Positions 31,888 to 41,077 of a stretch of 41,077 bases of DNA are shown one piece after another (the first letter of the stretch is position 1; the number at the start of each line of letters is the position of its first letter). A program made the translations under genes and the position numbers. The notes under the pieces were generated by a model. It was given only the letters and a program-made list of their open reading frames with translations, was not told the origin of the DNA and made no database searches. Source of the stretch: Protostelium mycophagum (Eukaryota > Evosea > Variosea > Protosteliida > Protosteliaceae). The stretch is from NCBI GenBank assembly GCA_002081555.1, contig KV921251.1, positions 1 to 41,077 of the forward strand, written 5' to 3'.

Positions 31888-33238
31888 TTATGGTTCTTGG
31901 GCCGATTGTTTTTCCTTTTGTTTTTGTATCAAAGCGGCCTTCAACTCTGCGATCTTTTTGGCCCTTTCCTCTGAGGAGTCTGGTGTGTCTTTCTCTTCTG
32001 TCTTCTCTACGTGGGGTGGTGGTCCCACTGTGAGGTTCGTGAGGGAGAAGTGCCCTCTGGAGGGGTCCACTTTTCCCTCCACTGGTGTTCTCTGTCGCTT
32101 TCTGGTGGTCCCGGAGTAGTTGTGAATAGCGTCGAGTTGTGTGTCATCTAACTGTGCCAATCTGTCCTCTAAAAATTTCAATCTGTACATGATCAATGAT
32201 TACAATGTCGAATAGATGACAATGCACCTGAAGTAGAATTCTGTTGGTAATGCGCCCGGGGCAGATTGTCCCATAAAATCTTCGATTCTGTCCAACCTCT
32301 CCATCACCCCGTGGAAAGGCGCCTGCGGTAAGCTCATGACCGCCGTTGGTTCGCCAGTGTTGACGCATCGATGAGTTCTGATCTGCAGTTCTCTCTGTAT
32401 CTGCCTCGTTGATGTTCTCGCTGACGCGTCTACTTTCGATCAACCTTCATGCATTTTGTGTTGTGATCATCGTTTTATAGCCACAATATACAAACACCAA
32501 AGAATCGGCAACAAAAAATAGAGGGATAAAGCCTGTGATGAAGTTCCATGCATGAGTAGTTCATTGTCTTTTTGAACGTGAAAATGTAACAAATGATGAT
32601 CACTCACGTTCATCGTTTGCCCTCTCTAATAATTTCGAAAATTCGCGTTGGTTCGTCTCGTCGTTTTGTTTCTTTTTATGATCCATAAATGCCTGTAATT
32701 TTTGCTTCACTTCGTCTTCATCTGCTTGTACCTGACCTCGATAAATCACGAGTCCAAATGTACAGAATAAGATTACTGGTCATCGATGGAGTGAAATACA
32801 TCAATCATGAAGGTAATTAATCATCAGCTTACTTGTATGACAGAACTATCAACTGATATACGTTGTTTTTCCTGTATAGCTCTGTAACGATCAGATCAAG
32901 CACAGTATGGAGAACTTACCTCTCCCATTTCCTCTTCCGTGAGATCATATCACCTCCCAACATTGTCTGTGTTGCCATCGATCTCAGAGATTTCAGATAA
33001 ACATACATGATGGTGATCACCTTTGTCGTGGAAGTTTGCCTCCATTGTCAATAAGAATAGATAGGTGTGCCATATCAAACTCCTTTTTATGCTTCTGCAC
33101 TAACGTTTGACGCAGCAGATTCACAATTTGTTCCTGATGATTTTCAGACTCCTGATCGTTCCTTCATTCCACCTGATCACTTCTAGCAGTAATGGCACCC
33201 AACATTTCTGTGAGAGAGCTCTGGCAGTCTGTCATCAT
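31888..33238 (-). CDS. MBIP-like protein (ATAC acetyltransferase complex subunit)
   Basis: The C-terminal half aligns by eye with vertebrate MBIP: VMERLDRIEDFM, then GALPTEFYFRLKFLEDRLAQL (human GGPVPRDIYQRIKKLEDKIL) and KKIAELKAALIQKQKE (human KISALKQALLRKSRE). An upstream exon carries LQAFMDHKKKQNDETNQREF, like the human QAFIxxKQxExNExNxREF. MBIP is a scaffold of the ATAC histone acetyltransferase complex and was found as an inhibitor of the kinase MAP3K12. Introns keep frame back to ATG 33238, but the most 5' intron, 33152-33172, would be only 21 nt, so the first exon is uncertain. The start is 106 bp from the BBS4 ATG on the other strand. Confidence 0.7.
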
Positions 33239-33343
33239 GTCTATGTCGCAAGATAAGTTGATGATGTGCGCACAAATCGGACGTTTTTTCACTTTCAAAA
33301 AAACAACGAGGCAAACCTCATCTCCAGAAACGGAGGCTGCAAC
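33239..33343. promoter_or_regulatory. 105-bp divergent MBIP-like/BBS4 promoter
   Basis: The two start codons face away from each other across 105 bp, so a bidirectional promoter is likely. No X-box-like element was identified with confidence. Confidence 0.4.
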
Positions 33344-35082
33344 ATGTCAGATGCAACCGTGATAAGAGAAAAAACAAACTGGCGAATCCACGACCTCTTC
33401 TTAAAACAGGATGTTAAGGGTTGTCTCGCTCTAATCGAGGCTCAATTAGCCGAAAAAGATGGTGCTCTTGAATATCCTCTTTACATGAAAGGTGAATGAG
33501 AATTGTATCATTGAAACTGATCTTTAAGCTTTGTTGAAAAGAAGAGAAGGCGAAGTAATGGAATCTTTACATCTTTTTCAGGCTGTCGCAGCGATCAACC
33601 CCTCCAATAATAACAACAGCAAACAGATCGCGAAATCATTGTAAGTTAACTCATCTTTCAGGCTCTTAATGTACAGGTACCTCTTGGGGAAACACAAACA
33701 AGCGTTAGGTGTATTGGAGGAATTACAGTCTACCGCACCAGATGATTGGGTAAGTATGACACTTTTGGCCTTATTTTGATGGACATTAGGAAGTCCATCA
33801 CATGATGGGCATGTGTTACGCTTTTCTGAAAGATACTATGAAGGTGAACTGCCAATGACAAATTTGAAAAAGATTTTGAAATTATCAAGGCTATTGAAGC
33901 CTTTCAAACAGCAAACACTGTCAGTCCACACGACGAAACATATTTGCAGCTCGGTCGATTATATTTGATGGAAGAAAATCTCGTTTTAGCTCGAGACACA
34001 TTTCTTCAGGCATTAGAGTGAGTCATTTTCTGGTCTATGACAATTTATTTAGCAGTAAAGGTTAACGTGGCACAGTTACTCTGACGAAAATCCTGAAGTG
34101 CTGACTGCTCTCGGTCAGATATATTTGATCCAATCAGGTATATCTACAAGATTGTAGATTCATAAGTCTAACATTAATAGAACATTACAAAGCTTTTGAT
34201 TATTTTGCCAGAGCATTGTTACACAACCCGAAAAACATCAAGGTATTCTTGGCATTTTATCTAAATTTTAAAAATAATCAGACGATCCTTGCTGCCGCGT
34301 CCATTGTCCAAGAACATAATGAGATAGATGGCGCATTGTTAAAATACAGAGTGGCAGCTGGAGTGAACCCAGACTCCCCTCAATTATGGAACAATGTGGG
34401 TATGTGCTTCCACGTCAAGAAAAAATATGTCTCAGCCATCGCTTGCCTGAAGAAGGCACTCTATCATGGACCATTCGAGTGGATCATTTCTTTTAACCTG
34501 GGATTGATCCACTTGACCATTCAGCAGGTGCGTTGTAGATATCATATCAATCTTCAGAAACACGAATCTTCGTCTTGTTAGGCTTTGTCGCAGACGCTTT
34601 TACTGGTCAAAATTTTTGCTAGAACAAGTCTCAAAATCTTCAACTGTGCATATTGTATGTTCGTGTTATGATTTACCAAATGTCGAAATCGATTTGCTGA
34701 TTCTCTCAGAATGCATCAGCGTTTCATTTCTTTTCGTCCGCTGTCAATCTGAACCCCGGCTATGGCCCCACTTACATGTACCTTGGTATCACGCTGAACC
34801 GTCTCGACGATTTCGAAAACGCGTGTGGAGCGTTCGAGAAGGCTCTTCAAATTGAAGCTAGCCACGAGACCTGTTTGAATTATGCCATCGTGTTGCACAA
34901 TAGAGAGGACCATGACAGGGCTTTTGTGTATCTACAACAGTTTGAATCGATCTGGTCGACGTTAGATGAAGAGGCCAGACAGAAAGATCCGCAAGTGGAG
35001 GCAAGTGACACTGACATACTATCAAATTTGACACATTTGACAGGCCCAATACCAACTTCTGAAGGAGAGATATGAGTCGTGA
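33344..35082 (+). CDS. BBS4: BBSome subunit BBS4 (TPR protein)
   Basis: Ten exons (33344-33491, 33529-33640, 33677-33749, 33790-33843, 33890-34017, 34076-34137, 34181-34242, 34282-34527, 34710-35000, 35044-35082) give 404 residues. Matches to animal BBS4 include NWRIHDLFLKQD, YLLGKHKQALGVLEEL, ILAAASIVQEHNEIDGALLKYRV, the near-identical SPQLWNNVGMCFHVKKKYVSAI, FNLGLIHLTIQQ and NASAFHFFSSAVNLNP. The protein is a stack of TPR hairpins that forms part of the BBSome, the coat that moves membrane cargo in cilia. It is shorter than human BBS4 (519) at the C-terminus. The last intron is GC-AG with a consensus AG|GCAAGT donor; without splicing the frame ends at 35075. Confidence 0.93.
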
Positions 35083-35334
35083 ACTATACCCCAGGCGAAC
35101 AGAGTACTGTTGACCCATAATGATATTCCAAATACTTCACCAAATATACACGAACTTATGACTTGGTGATTATTCAACTTTCTCCATAACTTGAACTTTT
35201 GAGTAAAAGTAAAAACACGAGAAAGTGGGAGAGACCCCAAGTTTTAAAGTTTCAACAGACAACCTTTTGAAACCTACGCACTCGGGAACATTTCGAAGAT
35301 AAAACGAACGGAAAAATTCATATGTTTACTCCAT
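35083..35334. other. Convergent intergenic region
   Basis: 252 bp between the BBS4 and CFAP119-like stops. 3' UTRs are presumed and nothing else is seen. Confidence 0.5.
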
Positions 35335-36808
35335 TTATTTTCTGCCATGCTTGCTTCCTTCGACCATCTTGGTCATTTTCAGTGTGAGTGCTTCTTCGTG
35401 GAGCTTCAGTTGCCTCTCCATCTCCTCTCTCAAAGCTGTGATGTGGCTCTGCACCATTGCTGAGGCGTTTTGCACCGCGAGATTGGACAACTGAAACCTG
35501 TCAGTCCCTTCTCACAAATTCCGCAGCTCACCTCTTGACTTAATTTCTGTACACTGTCATTTTCGTTTATAGAAATGATGGAGGCGACGGACTGGCCCAT
35601 TCTTGGTTCTGAAGTTGGTGATCCAGTCTGACATGATCAACTTATGCATGAAATGATCGACTCACTATGGGAGCAGCATTCCTCGTGATGGCTGGTGATG
35701 ACCTTGTTTCTTTTGAGTCTATATGATGAGCCTCCATCATAGTACTTGAAGCGTCATCGTCTTTACGATCCACAATGGAAAAGAGCGAAGTCGAAGATTC
35801 GTCCAAGCTGGGTCTCTCAGAAAGACTGCACAATGGTATCAGAGATTAAGGGAATTGGTATGTGTCGAGAAGGGCGTTCATAAGGGCAAAAAGTTGTTGG
35901 AAAGAAAAGTTGACTCACGTGGGCTCGTTGTAGACTATCTCTGGTATGGGAAGAGCTTCCCCAGTGGTTTCTGGAGGTGCGGAACCGGCCGGCAGTGCTG
36001 TAGCTAGTGGTGCGATAACTGGTGGCACTTCTAATTCAATCTAATGAGGTGAATCAAGGATATTAAAATCGCGGAAATCAACCTCTTGAGTGCTGATGTT
36101 GACAATATGTTTCTTTCCAAAAGCGTATTGATACAATTTAAAATGACGAAAATAGCTGTGAAGATGATGTCAGCACTTGAGATGTACATCGCGGAACTCA
36201 CGTGTTTGAAACATATTCTGTGATGATTTTGATGTCTTTGACAGAGAAAACCTCTGTGCTGAAAGGCGGTCGGTGAATACTGTGTCGCACTATGAGTTCC
36301 TTGAATACATCGAACCCCTCTTCGAGACTAATGTGGACTGTTCACGCGGTGTCAGATGTGAACAAAAAGTAGATCAAGGTTGACTTCGTTTTAGCATCAC
36401 ATCTTTGTCATTGAACCTGTTAAAGGTGACTCACGTGTTGTGGTAGTAATCTCATGAACATGTACGAGTATCGAAAACAGTGTCGACGTTTTCTCGGCTG
36501 ACATTCTCTTTTCTTTTGTAAATCTGCCCCGATCAGTACCCTGATTTCAGTCGATCGACTCACAATAAAAGGTGAGTATAGAGATCCAAAATAATCAGCT
36601 CTCGTTGTTTTGATCCATTCAATGAAAATATTTCTGCAAGGTAACTGCGACAGATCAGTTGAAGAGAAAGTAATGACGAGTGAACTAACTCTGAAACATC
36701 GCCGTATGTCCGCCGAGGTTCGAGATCCTTGAGGTGTGATGTTTTGAGATGGCGCCACGAGAAGGCGGACGGTGCTGGATCTCTGAATGTGCCAACATCG
36801 TTCGTCAT
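35335..36808 (-). CDS. CFAP119/CCDC189-like cilia- and flagella-associated protein
   Basis: The first exon (36564-36808) starts MTNDVGTFRDPAP and ends in YLAEIFSLNGSKQRELIILD, which resembles the helix preceding DLYxYT in the CCDC189/CFAP119 (DUF4464) family. The next exons read KEKRMSAEKTSTLFSILVHV, EEGFDVFKELIVRHSIHRPP, FSVKDIKIITEYVSNTYFRH and FKLYQYAFG, matching the family's HSVxRPPFS and TYxRHYxLYxYxF signatures as I remember them. The C-terminal half is Pro/Ser-rich and ends in a coiled coil (ALREEMERQLKLHEEALTL). Family members associate with axonemes. It converges on BBS4, a second cilium gene. All introns examined keep frame. The assignment rests on remembered signatures, not on a search. 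Confidence 0.6.
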
Positions 36809-40373
<3,565 letters not shown>

Positions 40374-40504
40374 TTGCAATAAAATTATCTTACGATGTGA
40401 ACGTTGGTTGTGTTTGCAGATTTGTCGCTGGACGATCTCGGCACTTGTCCTCTGATTCCAGAAACAGTTTGATTTTATTCTCACAGGCTAGTTTGATGAA
40501 CAGA
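40374..40504. other. Convergent spacer after SEC23
   Basis: 131 bp between the SEC23 stop and the stop of the minus-strand fragment. No additional feature is seen. Confidence 0.5.
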
Positions 40505-40760
40505 CTACGCGTGCCTCTTGTGGAGCACTTCAAGTGTCTTAGAAGGACCCAGAAGTTGTGAAATGGTAGCGGGCATTGGGGTAATTTCCGTTGCCACGAT
40601 ATGTGCTCCCGCAGCTGATCAGGTGAGCACAACCCAAGACCACAAATCTCACCGTTTTTGTACACCAATGCACCGTTGTAGAGCACCGAGAAGGACACTT
40701 TGCCCCCTCCCGTATAGTAGGGGAAATGCAAATTCGCCGTGTTAGAGTCGGGGAGTTGCT
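40505..40760 (-). CDS. Unrecognised protein, 3' exons only
   Basis: Two exons joined by a short intron (donor next to VLYNGALVYKN, acceptor before AAGAHIVATEI) read in one frame to a TAG at 40505-40507. The visible part, about 75 residues, alternates hydrophobic and polar residues (HFPYYTGGGKVSFSVLYNG), as in a beta-sandwich, and ends in a helix (ISQLLGPSKTLEVLHKRH). I do not recognise the family. The 5' exons are not resolved; the start could lie between 40760 and the window edge. Confidence 0.4.
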
Positions 40761-40870
40761 GTCGACGTCAGGCGTGTACAGAACGGTGGTTCGCTGTTAT
40801 GGTGTGTACATAGATCCAATCATCAGCGGTCTCCCACCCTGTAGGTTGTCTGAGAATTGAAAATGACTAT

Positions 40871-41077
40871 GAAGCTCTAACAGAACAAAACGTGCAAGAA
40901 ACAACCTACCGATGACCACTTCACGAACGTGCAAGCTTGTTCAACGGTAAAATTTACCAAGAAATAAACACACACGATTACAACGAGCGAAGAGCAGCAA
41001 GTGGAGCGATTGAAAATCAAATATGACCGAGATGACAGATGGAAGGACGCCAACACATTAATAAAAATATTGAAAAC
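40871..41077 (+). CDS. Possible partial coding exons at the window edge
   Basis: Two stretches on the plus strand, KTCKKQPTDDHFTNVQAC and QQVERLKIKYDRDDRWKDAN, can be joined in phase 0 across a 50-60 nt intron and run off the end of the window. The spaced cysteines and charged helix could suit a small CHCH-type protein, but this is a guess. No start codon was assigned. Confidence 0.25.

Overview
The window reads as nuclear DNA of a gene-dense, intron-dense free-living protist. About twenty protein genes sit on both strands with short spacers. Introns fall about every 100 bases of coding sequence, are mostly 40-120 nt, and nearly all are GT-AG. Several genes point to a unikont and best to an amoebozoan: one protein carries the RasGEF-N/RasGEF/cNMP/GRAM/cNMP order known from Dictyostelium Gbp proteins. 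A BBS4 homologue and a CFAP119-like protein indicate a lineage that still builds cilia. A ciliate-stage protosteloid amoeba would fit, but the species is a guess.

Layout. 1-1.4 kb: alpha/beta hydrolase gene with a tandemly duplicated 5' end. 1.6-2.6 kb: divergent pair, a lysine-rich nuclear-type protein (-) and a tiny PIP-box protein (+). 2.7-6.3 kb: MFSD1-type transporter (-) diverging from a PHO80-like cyclin (+). 6.5-11 kb: EF-hand protein and a 20-exon RhoGAP (both -), the latter diverging from MAD2 (+, 11.5-12.4 kb). 12.8-15.3 kb: SFI1-like tryptophan-repeat protein (-). 15.5-19.3 kb: UvrD/Srs2-type helicase (-), diverging from the Golgi Qb-SNARE GOSR1/GOS1 (+), which is interrupted by a 100-N gap. 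20.9-21.3 kb: elongin-B-like ubiquitin fold (-). 21.4-30.5 kb: a 40-exon reading frame joining RasGEF-N, RasGEF, cNMP, GRAM, cNMP, PH and phospholipase D in one predicted 1,641-residue chain. 30.7-31.8 kb: eIF2-beta. 31.9-33.2 kb: MBIP-like ATAC subunit (-) diverging from BBS4 (+, 33.3-35.1 kb), which converges on the CFAP119-like gene (-, 35.3-36.8 kb). 37.1-40.4 kb: SEC23 (COPII). 40.5-41.1 kb: two unresolved fragments at the edge. I saw no tRNA, rRNA or transposon gene.

The genes are mostly ordinary eukaryotic housekeeping (secretion, translation, mitotic checkpoint, cilium, signalling). The standout is the predicted RasGEF-cNMP-PLD fusion, which would put a small-GTPase activator, two cyclic-nucleotide-binding folds and a lipid-signalling enzyme in one polypeptide. 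The introns also carry strongly recurrent short motifs: GTTGTAGAT and its reverse complement, sometimes as TCTACA-N4-TGTAGA hairpins; the palindrome GAAATTTC; and CTAAAAATAG. These look like a genome-wide intron feature. Exon models were built by hand from splice signals, frame continuity and family resemblance.
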